52,149 bases of DNA from Kiritimatiellia bacterium (GTDB taxonomy: Bacteria; Verrucomicrobiota; Kiritimatiellia; UBA8416; JADHWI01). The stretch lies in the NCBI GenBank assembly GCA_030744755.1, contig JASLPY010000034.1, positions 1 through 52,149 of the forward strand. The letters run 5' to 3'. A program made the position numbers and the translations under genes. The number at the start of each line of letters is the position of its first letter. The stretch's first letter is position 1. Shown here piece after piece: positions 27,086-36,800 of the stretch. Below the pieces are notes generated by a model. The model was given only the letters and a program-made list of their open reading frames with translations. It was not told the origin of the DNA and did no database searches.

Positions 27086-27946
27086 ATGAAGATCGGTATC
27101 GATAGCTACTGCTTCCATAGATACTTCGGAGAAGTATACGACAACCAGCAGGATCCAGGTCGAAGAATGACCTATACTGACTTCTTTAACCGTGCCGTCG
27201 AACTCGGTGTTGACGGCCTCTCCCTGGAGACTTGTTTCTTTGAAAGCATGGACGACGACTATCTAAAAGGTCTCAAGGAAATCATGGATAAGGGCAACAT
27301 GGAATGTATCGTTGCCTGGGGTCATCCTGCGGGACTGGAAGGCGGGGAGAACCTGGAAGCACTGGCGGACATGGAAACGCATTACCGGACCTGCGAACTC
27401 ATGGGCACCAACGTCCTGCGAATGGTCGGATCCCACTACGGTTTGCGCAACACCCCGCATCGCCCGCAAATGGAAAGACTGATGGAGATTCTGAAAGATC
27501 CGGTAAAAAGAGCCGAGGATCGGGGCATCAAACTGGCCATGGAGAATCATTACGATTTCACATGCGACGAGATGCTGGAAATGTTTGAAACCATTGACTC
27601 GCCCTGCTTCGGGATGACGCTGGATACAGGCAACGCCCTGCGTTACGGAGACGATCCGGTTGAGGCAGCAGCAAAGCTCGCCAAGTACATATACGCGCTG
27701 CACTTCAAAGATGTTGCCAAGCTCGCCGACGGCAATCCTGAGGACTGGTTCTATTACGCCTGCACCGCGATCGGCGAAGGAGAGATAGATGTGCCCGCGC
27801 TCTGCAAGACCCTGGAGGACTCCGGCTACGACGGAATCTACGCCGTGGAATTTGATTATCTGCACCCGCAACACGAGGATGAAGATTCGGCGCTGGTAAC
27901 GAGCATCGATTGCATGAAGAAAATCCGACAGGAGCTGGCGCCATGA
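27086..27946 (+). CDS. sugar phosphate isomerase/epimerase-like TIM-barrel protein
   Basis: A 286-residue cytoplasmic protein of the xylose isomerase-like AP endonuclease 2 superfamily. The ATG at 27086 follows AAGGAGG. The four metal-site segments are visible: E153 in LAMENHYDF, D180 in MTLDTGN, H206 in ALHFKD and E255 in AVEFDY. Relatives isomerise or epimerise sugars or inositols, such as IolE, IolI or hydroxypyruvate isomerase. Its stop overlaps the start of the next gene by four bases (ATGA), so the pair is translated together and probably acts on one substrate. Absence of an export signal places this step inside the cell. Confidence 0.88.
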   Translation: MKIGIDSYCFHRYFGEVYDNQQDPGRRMTYTDFFNRAVELGVDGLSLETCFFESMDDDYLKGLKEIMDKGNMECIVAWGHPAGLEGGENLEALADMETHYRTCELMGTNVLRMVGSHYGLRNTPHRPQMERLMEILKDPVKRAEDRGIKLAMENHYDFTCDEMLEMFETIDSPCFGMTLDTGNALRYGDDPVEAAAKLAKYIYALHFKDVAKLADGNPEDWFYYACTAIGEGEIDVPALCKTLEDSGYDGIYAVEFDYLHPQHEDEDSALVTSIDCMKKIRQELAP

Positions 27947-29112
27947 AGGAGTTGAACGTAGCGATCATCGGATGCCAGTTCATGGGAAAAGCCCACACCA
28001 ATGCGTGGGCAAACGTCTCGCACTTCTTTGACCTGGACGTGAAGCCGGTCATGAAAGTGGCCTGTGATTCAAACGAGGCCGTGTTGTCTGCATTTGCCGA
28101 GAAGTGGGGCTGGCAGGAAACTGAGACGGACTGGCACAAACTCATTGAAAGAGATGATATTGATATCATCGATATCACCACCCCTCCGGGAATTCATAAG
28201 GACATAGCCGTGGCGGCGGCAAAGGCCGGTAAGCATGTGTTTTGCGAGAAACCCGTTGCCCTGAGCCTTGCGGAAGCCGAGGAAATGCGTGACGCCGCGG
28301 AGGCGGCGGGGATCGTGCATTACCTCAATCACGAGTATCGGAGATGTCCCGCGGTCGCCCTGGCCAGGCAGCTAATCGATGAAGGATGCATAGGGCGCAT
28401 CTTCCACTGGCGTGGTGCCTACCTCCAGGATTGGCTGGCGGATCCTGACTTTCCGCTGACCTGGCATCTATGCAAAGAAACGGCGGGATCCGGCGCACAA
28501 GCGGGAATCAATTCGCACAGCGTGGACCTGGCCAGGTTTCTCGTGGGCGAAATAAAGAGCGTTGTCGCCATGAAGACAACGTTTATCAAGGAACGCCCCC
28601 TACCCGGTGCGGGCGCCGGTACGTTCAAGGCCGACAGCAGTGCGGGAACGGAAAAGGGAAACGTGACCGTGGAAGACGCTATCTCCATGGTAGTTGAGTT
28701 TGAGAACGGTGCCATGGGTTCTTTTGAGGCCAGCACCTTTGCTCCAGGAAGAAAGAATTACAACTATTTCGAGATATACGGCGACAAAGGCTCTATTCTC
28801 TTTGACCTGGAACGAATGAACGAGCTGCAGTTCTTCTCGAGGGAGGATCCGCAGCATGCACAGGGATTCAGAACCATCCTGGCCACCGAGTCCTGCCACA
28901 AGTACATCGCAAACTGGTGGCCGCCGGGACACAGCATCGGGTTTGAGCACGAATTCCACCACGGCGTAGTAGACTTCCTCAAGGCCATACAGGAAGGCGG
29001 TTCAGTATCGCCAAACTTCGAGGACGGAGTCAAAGGAATGCAGGTTCTCGAGGCAGGCCTGCAGGCAGCAGAAACAGGCACCAGGGTAGAGATTTCATCT
29101 TCCATGAGGTGA
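27943..29112 (+). CDS. cytoplasmic Gfo/Idh/MocA family oxidoreductase
   Basis: A 389-residue NAD(P)-dependent dehydrogenase-type protein without export signal. The start is ATG 27943, overlapping the upstream TGA. Rossmann segment VAIIGCQFMGKAH lies at 6-18 and CEKPVALSL at 101-109 holds the EKP catalytic Lys. GINSHSVDLARFLVGEI is the usual second-domain segment with a substrate-binding His. Together with the isomerase this resembles inositol or keto-sugar pathways, where a dehydrogenase makes a keto sugar that the isomerase converts. The exact sugar is not known. Confidence 0.9.
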   Translation: MKELNVAIIGCQFMGKAHTNAWANVSHFFDLDVKPVMKVACDSNEAVLSAFAEKWGWQETETDWHKLIERDDIDIIDITTPPGIHKDIAVAAAKAGKHVFCEKPVALSLAEAEEMRDAAEAAGIVHYLNHEYRRCPAVALARQLIDEGCIGRIFHWRGAYLQDWLADPDFPLTWHLCKETAGSGAQAGINSHSVDLARFLVGEIKSVVAMKTTFIKERPLPGAGAGTFKADSSAGTEKGNVTVEDAISMVVEFENGAMGSFEASTFAPGRKNYNYFEIYGDKGSILFDLERMNELQFFSREDPQHAQGFRTILATESCHKYIANWWPPGHSIGFEHEFHHGVVDFLKAIQEGGSVSPNFEDGVKGMQVLEAGLQAAETGTRVEISSSMR

Positions 29113-29367
29113 CGTTCTTGCAGTTTAGATCACGTATTCATTCCCACTTCTGCCTCGCCAGGCGACGCGTAGCGCCTTGCCAGGGCCAGAAGATGACCAC
29201 ACACCCAGGAAAGACATCTGCTTGCATCCCGCCACTGCGGAGCGCGATATCCGCGGTTGAAATCTCTTACAGCGAATTCTCTCTCGAGAGCCATCTGCGT
29301 TGTGAAACAGATCAACGGGGGCAGGGTGAAACGGGGGTACGACATTTTGTTTACCCCACAGCACAAG

Positions 29368-29509
29368 GGGTTAGGCGCTAGGTGTTAGTAGCTAGGATTC
29401 TGGGACAGCGCAAATCGACCCCACCGTTTTGAGTGGGATACGAGGCAGGCATCGCTACGTGGAAGGCGGACCTTTCCCGCTAACGCCTATCGCCTAACCA
29501 CTAACCACT
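29368..29509. repeat. inverted pair of heptamer repeats
   Basis: Left block from 29368: GGGTTAG, GCGCTAG, GTGTTAG, TAGCTAG. Right block from 29480: CTAACGC, CTATCGC, CTAACCA, CTAACCA. The right block on the minus strand is again N3-TTAG heptamers; 29369-29388 pairs with 29480-29499 with few mismatches. The 91 bases between carry no gene. Confidence 0.6.
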
Positions 29510-29536
29510 GCGTTCTGCGCTCACAGCGCAGAACGC
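29510..29536. promoter_or_regulatory. perfect 12-bp hairpin upstream of cytochrome gene
   Basis: GCGTTCTGCGCT and AGCGCAGAACGC flank a three-base CAC loop. It ends 38 bases before the ATG of the 12-heme cytochrome gene. It could be a leader-mRNA structure, a terminator for upstream transcription or the remnant of a repeat element. Confidence 0.5.
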
Positions 29537-29573
29537 TCTCTCGAGTAATGGCGGTGACAAAGGTACTTATTGT

Positions 29574-32036
29574 ATGCTACAGTCGTCTGTTATGAGAAAT
29601 GATTTGCGTTTCTTGACTCTATCTATATTCCTGTCTCACATTGTTCTCTGTCCTGCGTTCGCAGCATATCCAGCCCCAGGTAAGGCCTGCCTGGCATGCC
29701 ATAAAGAGCTCGAGCCGATTCGTCAGCATGAAGCAAAGATGTCTGAGCAGATTTACGCGAAGGGCAAGCTTCAGGGCGATCCGAACGGCTGTGTTGTGTG
29801 TCATGGTGGCAACCCGAAAGAGACGGAGAAGAAGGAACTGGCGCATAAGGGAGCACCAGTCGGTAACAGCCTGGAAACATTCGTTACAGATCCAGGCTCT
29901 ATCTGGGTTGCAGGCAAGGTTTGTGGAAGCTGTCATCCAAAGTATGTATACGCGATGCATCGTTCTCTTATGCAGACGGAGGCGGGCAAGATACACGGTG
30001 GCATGTGGGGCTATGGTCTGACAGGATACGAGCATGAGTACGGGAATTATAACATCAAGGATACCGATGGACCTGTGCCCGTGTTCGGGACGGAGGTTTA
30101 CAGCCAGTATATTCAGGATCTCATGGCCAAGTTCCCGAACGTTTTCCCGAATGAGTTAAGGCAAGTTCCGGAAGTTGATGTATCCACGCTCAAAGATAAT
30201 CCTAAACAGGCAATATTTTCTTTTCTCAGGTCCAGCTGTCTGCGCTGTCATGTGGGTGTGAAGGGGCAGGCGAAACGCGGTAACTATCGCGGGATGGGCT
30301 GTTCTTCCTGTCATATACCATACAGCAACGAAGGTTATTATGAAGGTGCTGATCCTTCGATACCTAAAGATGAGTCTGACCATATGCTTGTTCATTCGAT
30401 ACAATCGACGCGCGAGGCGAAAGTGACTGTCCATGGGAAAACTTATTCCGGCATACCTCAAGAAACATGCGCAACCTGTCACAACATGGGTAAGCGAATT
30501 GGTGTATCGTACCAGGGACTGATGGAATCACCTTATGGTACTCCATATGATGAGGACGGGGAGCCGCAGCCGAAGCTCCATACCAAGCGCTACACGTTTG
30601 TTAGGGATGATCATCATCACAGCGTGGATAACCGCAAAGAGAATCCCGCCGGCAGTATGTTGTGTCAGGACTGTCATGTTACGACAAGCGTGCATGGCAA
30701 CGGTAATATCAGCTGTACAACCCTGGGCAGTGTTGAAGTTGAGTGTTCCGACTGCCACGGTACGCCCGATGAATTTCCCTGGGAGCTTCCGATAGGATTT
30801 GGTGATGAGTTTGAGCGTACGCTTGATGATCGAAAGCGTGGCCTGGCTACTAATGCGTCTGAAGAGCAGTCGCGGTTTGGTACATTGTATCCCGCCATGG
30901 ACGGCTACCTGCTGACTACAAGGGGGAACCCGTTCGGAAATGTAGTCAAAGATGGTGGGAAAGTTATTCTTCATTCCGCGAGCGGTGTGGATCTGCAGGT
31001 GCCTCTTCTGAAAAAGATCAAGAAGGAGAATACGTGGCAGAACCCCAAAAAGGCGACAACTGCAATGTGCACGGTGAAAAAGCACGTTGAAACGATGGAA
31101 TGCTATACCTGTCATTCAACATGGGCGCCACAGTGTTATGGATGTCATGTCAGAATTGATTTCTCAAACGGAAAGAAAAGCACTGACTGGGTGGCATCTG
31201 GATCACTGCACGGTAAAGACGGTCAGACTGCGGAGTCTCGACGCGATGGTAAAGAGGCTATGCATCCCGGCGCTACAACTGCCGGCCTCACCTATTCGCG
31301 CTGGGAGGATCCAGTGCTGGGTGTGAACGGTGAAGGGCGGGTGACTCCGATTATCCCCGGCTGCCAGCTGATTACAACTCTTATAGGTCCGGATGGTGAA
31401 ACACTGAACAACAGTGAGATTTGGCGGACGCCGGCAGGAACGGAGAATGGCGGCGAAGAGGGGCAGCGTACTTTTGATATGTCACCCATTCAGCCGCATA
31501 CGGTAACTAGAGATGCCAGGCCCTGCGTGTCATGTCATGGTTCGGCGAAGGCTCTCGGATATGGTGTGCATGACAATAAATATATGAAGCAGTTTCTTAA
31601 GGATCTTTATATTGATCTTACGACATCACAGGGGGAACTGTTGAGCAGCCGGGCTGTGCCGCAGGTGGCGGCTATAGATGATTTGCCGATGGATCTGAGC
31701 CAGGTTGTAACAAGAGAGGGCAAACAGGTCCAGACTGTGGGAGAGCATTGGCCGGGCTCACGTCCCCTGAGCCAGGCGCAGCGTGATAATATGGAGCGCG
31801 TGGGCGTTTGTATTGCTTGTCATCAGGATGTACCTGACGGGACACCCCCGCTGAGGATGATCAACAAGATTCGTCAGCTGGCAGGGATTCCTAAGACTGA
31901 CGAAGAGCATTCGAGACTGGTGCATAAGATTTTGAGCGGGGATGCTGAGATTAAGATATATGGAATGTTTGCCGGGATGCTGTTCTTCGGCGGAATTGCT
32001 ATTTATCTCCTGAGACGGTACACAAAGAGAAAGTAG
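29574..32036 (+). CDS. membrane-anchored 12-heme c-type cytochrome
   Basis: An 820-residue multiheme cytochrome with signal peptide (to about residue 31, ending AFAAYP) and a C-terminal transmembrane anchor (about 790-812, then RRYTKRK). Twelve C-x2-C-H motifs were counted, from CLACH at about 39 to CIACH at about 746. No C-x3 or longer heme spacing was noticed. This suits electron transfer outside the cytoplasm between a quinol oxidase module and a terminal acceptor. The ATG at 29574 has AAAGG 10 bases upstream; ATG at 29592 is possible. Codon choice leans more to T in third positions than neighbours, so transfer from elsewhere is possible. The family within multiheme cytochromes was not identified. 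Confidence 0.88.
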   Translation: MLQSSVMRNDLRFLTLSIFLSHIVLCPAFAAYPAPGKACLACHKELEPIRQHEAKMSEQIYAKGKLQGDPNGCVVCHGGNPKETEKKELAHKGAPVGNSLETFVTDPGSIWVAGKVCGSCHPKYVYAMHRSLMQTEAGKIHGGMWGYGLTGYEHEYGNYNIKDTDGPVPVFGTEVYSQYIQDLMAKFPNVFPNELRQVPEVDVSTLKDNPKQAIFSFLRSSCLRCHVGVKGQAKRGNYRGMGCSSCHIPYSNEGYYEGADPSIPKDESDHMLVHSIQSTREAKVTVHGKTYSGIPQETCATCHNMGKRIGVSYQGLMESPYGTPYDEDGEPQPKLHTKRYTFVRDDHHHSVDNRKENPAGSMLCQDCHVTTSVHGNGNISCTTLGSVEVECSDCHGTPDEFPWELPIGFGDEFERTLDDRKRGLATNASEEQSRFGTLYPAMDGYLLTTRGNPFGNVVKDGGKVILHSASGVDLQVPLLKKIKKENTWQNPKKATTAMCTVKKHVETMECYTCHSTWAPQCYGCHVRIDFSNGKKSTDWVASGSLHGKDGQTAESRRDGKEAMHPGATTAGLTYSRWEDPVLGVNGEGRVTPIIPGCQLITTLIGPDGETLNNSEIWRTPAGTENGGEEGQRTFDMSPIQPHTVTRDARPCVSCHGSAKALGYGVHDNKYMKQFLKDLYIDLTTSQGELLSSRAVPQVAAIDDLPMDLSQVVTREGKQVQTVGEHWPGSRPLSQAQRDNMERVGVCIACHQDVPDGTPPLRMINKIRQLAGIPKTDEEHSRLVHKILSGDAEIKIYGMFAGMLFFGGIAIYLLRRYTKRK

Positions 32037-32151
32037 CTGGCTCTGACCTGCCCCCGAACACTACACCACTTCTCCTATGATAGCGGGATATACATACCAC
32101 CTGACGCTCCGCTATAACGTCCCGCTTACAACTGATGGGTGACTCCAATGC

Positions 32152-33513
32152 CTACCTTTTCCAGCGCTCAAATTCCCAGATCCGATCTACCAGCGATTTC
32201 ATGCGCTCCGGATACTTCAGTGCGAGATCGTTGTTTTCCCCCGGATCCTGCTTCAGATCAAACAGCACTTCCCGGTAATCCCTTGTGTTATTAAAGGCGT
32301 CGTAGAAGCGGTATAGTTTCCACCGTCCCGCGCGCACCGCACGGTGTCGGTTATAGGACCAATACATGTATTCGTGTTTCAGCTGTTTGCCATCGTTCAG
32401 CAGTGTCGGGGCAAATGATATTCCATCCTGTGCATCCGCCTTCAGGTTACAGATATCCGCAATGGTCGGCAGGACGTCTGGAAAATATGAGGCGTGATCA
32501 GTCCTGCTTCCCTCCCCGATACGGCCCGGCCAACGCGCAATCATCGGCACCCGGATCCCCCCTTCGTATAGCCAGCCTTTCCCCCGCTGCAGCACCCCGT
32601 TGCTGTCAAAGTACTTCGGATCCGCCCCACCCTCGCTGTGCGGGCCGTTATCGCTGCTGAACATCACCAGGGTATTGTCGTCCAAGCCCAACTCCTTGAG
32701 CAGCGCCAGGAGCTTGCCGACATCGCTGTCCAGAAACGTCATGGCGCCCGCAAAAGCGGCGTGACGGTAGCGTGGCCGGTTGTAGCCCCGCTGCAGTATT
32801 CCATAAGGGTTCGGCTCAACGGGTTTGTCCTCGAGCTTATCCCTGAAAGGCTTCTCATATTCTTCAGGAACAATCAGTTCCGCGTGCACCAGGGTATAAG
32901 GAAGGTAGAGGAAGAACGGCTTGTCCTTGTTCTTTCGAATGAAACCAAGTGCCTCTTCTGTAAAGAGATCCTGTGTGTGGCTCTTGTGGTTCTTCGGGTT
33001 GTCCGGGAGCATCACCTTTTCACCGTTTCTCCATACCCATTCAGGGTAATGGAAATGCGCACGGCGCTGATCCAGAAATCCGTACCAGAAATCAAAGCCC
33101 TTAAGATCGGGACGACCGGTGTGCCCCCCGAGTCCCCATTTGCCTACCATGGCGGTAGCATACCCGGCTTCCTTGAGCATCTCCGCAATAGTTCGATTCT
33201 CGGGTCGCAGTTGCTGCCCCTGCCCTTCTGTGCGGGCATGACCGATGTGCTGTCCTGTCATCAACGTGTATCGTGAAGGTGCGCATACGGCGCTGCCTGA
33301 GTAATGCTCTGTAAAAAGCATCCCTTCCGAAGCCATGCGATCCAGGTTAGGTGTACTGAACTTCTTCTGTCCGTAGCAGGATAGGTCGCCGTATCCTACG
33401 TCATCCGCAAGGATGTAGATGATATTCGGGCCCTGTGCGGCCACGACCGGCAAGGCAGATAGCAGAGAAAGCCATAAGGCCACTGACAGACGAGATCTCA
33501 GATTCTTCAGCAT
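32152..33513 (-). CDS. secreted sulfatase
   Basis: A 453-residue type I sulfatase starting at ATG 33513. The leader runs to about residue 26 (ending PVVAA). DD at 37-38 is in ILADDVGYGDLSCYG and C77 in CAPSRYTLMTG. GKWGLGGHTGRPDLKGFDFWYG and MFSSDNGPHSEGGADPKYF are like those in the 651-residue sulfatase at 43998 (GKWGLVGHPRHRG, IFSSDNGPTPEGG), so the two are close paralogues, but this one ends without the NPCBM domain. It is a single gene pointing away from the HzsA-like cluster, with divergent promoters expected in between. Confidence 0.9.
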   Translation of the reverse strand: MLKNLRSRLSVALWLSLLSALPVVAAQGPNIIYILADDVGYGDLSCYGQKKFSTPNLDRMASEGMLFTEHYSGSAVCAPSRYTLMTGQHIGHARTEGQGQQLRPENRTIAEMLKEAGYATAMVGKWGLGGHTGRPDLKGFDFWYGFLDQRRAHFHYPEWVWRNGEKVMLPDNPKNHKSHTQDLFTEEALGFIRKNKDKPFFLYLPYTLVHAELIVPEEYEKPFRDKLEDKPVEPNPYGILQRGYNRPRYRHAAFAGAMTFLDSDVGKLLALLKELGLDDNTLVMFSSDNGPHSEGGADPKYFDSNGVLQRGKGWLYEGGIRVPMIARWPGRIGEGSRTDHASYFPDVLPTIADICNLKADAQDGISFAPTLLNDGKQLKHEYMYWSYNRHRAVRAGRWKLYRFYDAFNNTRDYREVLFDLKQDPGENNDLALKYPERMKSLVDRIWEFERWKR

Positions 33514-33648
33514 CGTACAAAAGCCCTTTCAACCAGGTGTGCGAACAACGAGTGGAATAGAGGCTACGGGGAAAGCATGACGAAATCAAGCGAAGTAGCA
33601 ATTGGGAAACGCAGAGACTGGAGCTCACGCCTACCTGAATCCGCCTTT

Positions 33649-33676
33649 CCCGTAGCTGGATCCGCTTGGCCTCCAT
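33649..33676. repeat. GTAGCTG-core repeat, copy 2
   Basis: 28 bases starting CCCGTAGCTGGATCCG. The same 28 bases with three differences occur at 38075-38102, inside the 3' end of the 1417-residue gene. Confidence 0.55.
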
Positions 33677-33737
33677 AGCCTTGGCGACGGGGGGTGAGGA
33701 TTCGGAGGAGCGATTCAAGTATCAATGCCTGCCAGAG

Positions 33738-33763
33738 ATCTGAATTCTAACGAATCCAGCTAC
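33738..33763. repeat. palindromic dispersed repeat, copy 3
   Basis: 26 bases matching 13864-13889 with 4 differences; on the minus strand it begins GTAGCTGGATTCG. The centre is a near-palindrome. Confidence 0.55.
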
Positions 33764-33865
33764 GGCAACCCCGGCCAATTTCTCGATTCGGGGTTGGTTC
33801 CCAAAGCGCTATTCACATATAGTCTACTTTGGATACGCGCGACGTGAGCGTAATTGGAGATGATT

Positions 33866-36800
33866 ATGCCGGGCAAACCGAATAGTACTACCATGGCGGC
33901 AAGAATATTGCCTCTCTTCTCGACTGTCGCCATCTTGACGCTGATGATCCTGCAGTCAGCGTTGGCTGCGCCGGCTGCGAAGCAGATGAAGGATGTGGAC
34001 GCATCATTTCGCGAAATCAGTATCGAATCTCTCTATGTGAAGAAGGAGACCTGGCAGGATACGTTGCAGACATCGATCGAAAGAATGGTAAGGGAGAATC
34101 CCACGTTTGAGCTCGGTCGATGCCAGTTGAAGGATAAGTGGTTCAGAAGAGGACCGTTCAAGCCTAACCCGGGAAGGAAGCCTCCCGATTGTGATTTTGG
34201 CGGGCCTCTGACAAAGATTGACCTTGGCGCCAAGGATGGAGCAGGAAACAAACTCTGGGAGTATACGGGCCCGGTAAGCAAGAACCAGCCTTACGACCTG
34301 AAGTTGCCCAAGCACTCTAGCGTGTTTCAGTGTCGCCAATACAATTCCGACCAGGCCGGTTCCATGCAACTGTATCTAAGCAGCTCGGTTGCGCTGACTA
34401 TGTGGCAAAATGGCAAGAGGATTCTTGAGCTTGGGAGTGCTCAAGTGGATCTCTACAAGCCCAGGCTTATCAACCTGGAGGTGCTGAAGGGGCGCAATGA
34501 GACGCTTATCCGTTTTGACAATGATGCGAATGCCGCATCTACTCATTTCTTCATCAAGTTCAACAACATAACCGGCTTACGGCAGCGTCTTGTGGAAGAG
34601 TTGCAGAAGAAAGTGGCAGAGGATTTCACTTCTTCGCGGGACACATTCCAGCAGGGCGTTGATTCTCGCAATCGTATCTGGTTTGCTCCGTGGGTTTGCG
34701 ATGACGAGGTGACAGCTTCCCGTGATCTTGCAAGGAGATATGCCAAGGCTGTTGCTGATGGTGAATACCGGAAGGTTTTTGAGGCCGCAGCCAAGACAGC
34801 GAAGACCCATGATGATGTCAAAGCCATCCGGGCTGCCTGCTACAACTATCACTACTCCAGGGCATTGGAGACGCAGGCCAATTTCCAGGCGCTTCATCGT
34901 GCTATTGAGGACAAATCGAAAGACCGGCAGCTCGCGCAATCTTTCGATGCGAAGACATTCGGGGAACGGCTCGCCCGTTTGGAGAAGGCGTTTGCCATGG
35001 CGACCGAGGACACGCTTCGACTGAAGAAACTTCCGGATTTAGAAGCGGGCGATATCATGTCGACGAAGCCCATGAGCGATACGGCCTTCAACACGATCAA
35101 TGCTCTTGTGGGTGAACTGGCCACCCTTAGAAGAGATGTTCTGCTGGCCAACCCTGCAATCGGTTTTGACCGACTCCTCATGATCAAGCGGCATTCGGGA
35201 AACCTGGGTCTGCCTTCCAATTGGGTGGGTAGCGGGGCCATAAGCGGGAATCTTGACGATGAATTGGTAGTCATGCGGGTGCGAGACCCGGAAGCGAAAC
35301 TTGAGACATCATTCAAGCCTGCCGGGCGAGAGACAATTGCGGATGTGGACCTGAACTGGGACGGCAGACGGGTGCTCTATTCGAGTACCGATCGGAAGAC
35401 GCGCGCCTGGCAGGTATTCGAAATAATCATCGATCCTGTGACTGGCAAGATCGTCAAAGAGCCACGTTTGATCACGCCGCGAATGGGGGATGGGGTCAAC
35501 AACTATGATCCCTGCTATCTGCCGGATGATCGGATTCTGTTCTGTTCAACGGCCGTTCACCAGGGAGTTCCCTGCCTGGCCGGCTCCGGCCAGATCGCCA
35601 ACCTGTATCTTCTTTCCAGGGATGGACAGAAGGTTCGTCAGCTCTGCTTTGATCAGGATCACAACTGGTGCCCAACAGTCCTGGGTAGCGGGCGTGTGCT
35701 CTTTCTTCGTTGGGAGTACGTGGATACTCCTCACTACTTCACCAGGCTCCTGTTTCAAATGAACCCTGACGGGACCGGGCAAACGGCTTACTACGGCAGC
35801 AACTCGTACTGGCCGAATTCGATCTTCTGCGCACGCCCTGTTCCAGGGCACCCGACCAAGGTGGTCGGGATTGTATCGGGTCACCATGGTGTTGCCAGGG
35901 CGGGCGAATTGGTTCTTTTTGATACGGCACTTGGTCGCCGTGAGACAGAAGGTGTTGTTCAGCGGATACCGGGATACGGCAAGAAGGTGGAACGCCTTGT
36001 TGCGGACCATCTTGTCGGCAGTTCATGGCCGAAGTTCGTGCATCCGTATCCTGTTGACGAGAAGAACTTCATTGTGGCATGCAAACCATCACCGGGCGAA
36101 AACTGGGGCCTCTATATAGTCGACGTCTTCGACAACATGGTCTTGCTGAAGGAGTCCGATGATTATGTGTACTTTGAACCCCTGCCGCTGCGTTCAACGA
36201 AAAAGCCTCCGATCATCCCAGATAGTGTTGACCTGGCTCGCAAAGATGCCGTTGTCTACATAGTCGACCTGTATTCCGGACCCGGCCTCAAGGGTGTCCC
36301 TCGCGGCAGCATCGATCGGATCAGGATTCTTGAGCCGCACTATAACTACTCAGGCAAGCATACGGGTGGCTACATCAATGCGGCGATCGAAGGCGGCTGG
36401 GAGCCAAAACGGATTATCGGTACCGTTCCCGTGGAGAAGGACGGTTCTGCAATGTTCCGTGTACCGGCAAATACGCCGATTCTCTTTCAGCCGGTTGACA
36501 AGCAAGGGAGGGCCTACCAGCTTATGCGTAGCTGGACGACAGCCATGCCGGGTGAGGCGCTTTCCTGCGTGGGTTGCCACGAGGATCAGAACTCAACAGC
36601 CCCGACGCGTGGCACCCTGGCTTCTCTCAAGGCGCCTGCCGACATTGAGCCGTGGTACGGGTTCACGCGGGGCTATGATTTTGTGCGCGAGTTGCAGCCT
36701 GTCCTGCAAGCCAAGTGCGTTAAGTGCCATGACGGCACAAAGAAAGACCGGCCGAACTTTGCCGACACAAAACACGGTCAACATGAGTTCTACAATTCCT

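Larger units (their letters stand above)
29113..29573. other. 461-base intergenic region with heptamer repeats
   Basis: No convincing gene. The first 230 bases show no clear structure. From 29368 to 29395 and 29480 to 29510 there are heptamers ending TTAG on the plus strand and their complements later, so the two blocks form an imperfect inverted repeat. A strong hairpin at 29510-29536 follows, before the start of the 12-heme cytochrome. Confidence 0.6.
33514..33865. other. divergent intergenic region with repeat copies
   Basis: 352 bases between the sulfatase and the first HzsA-like gene. It holds repeat copies at 33649-33676 and 33738-33763 and presumably two promoters, which could not be assigned. 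No open frame here looks real. Confidence 0.5.

Noticed and set aside
29368..29510. CRISPR array
   Set aside because: Units are only 7 bases with no spacers, and no cas genes are near.
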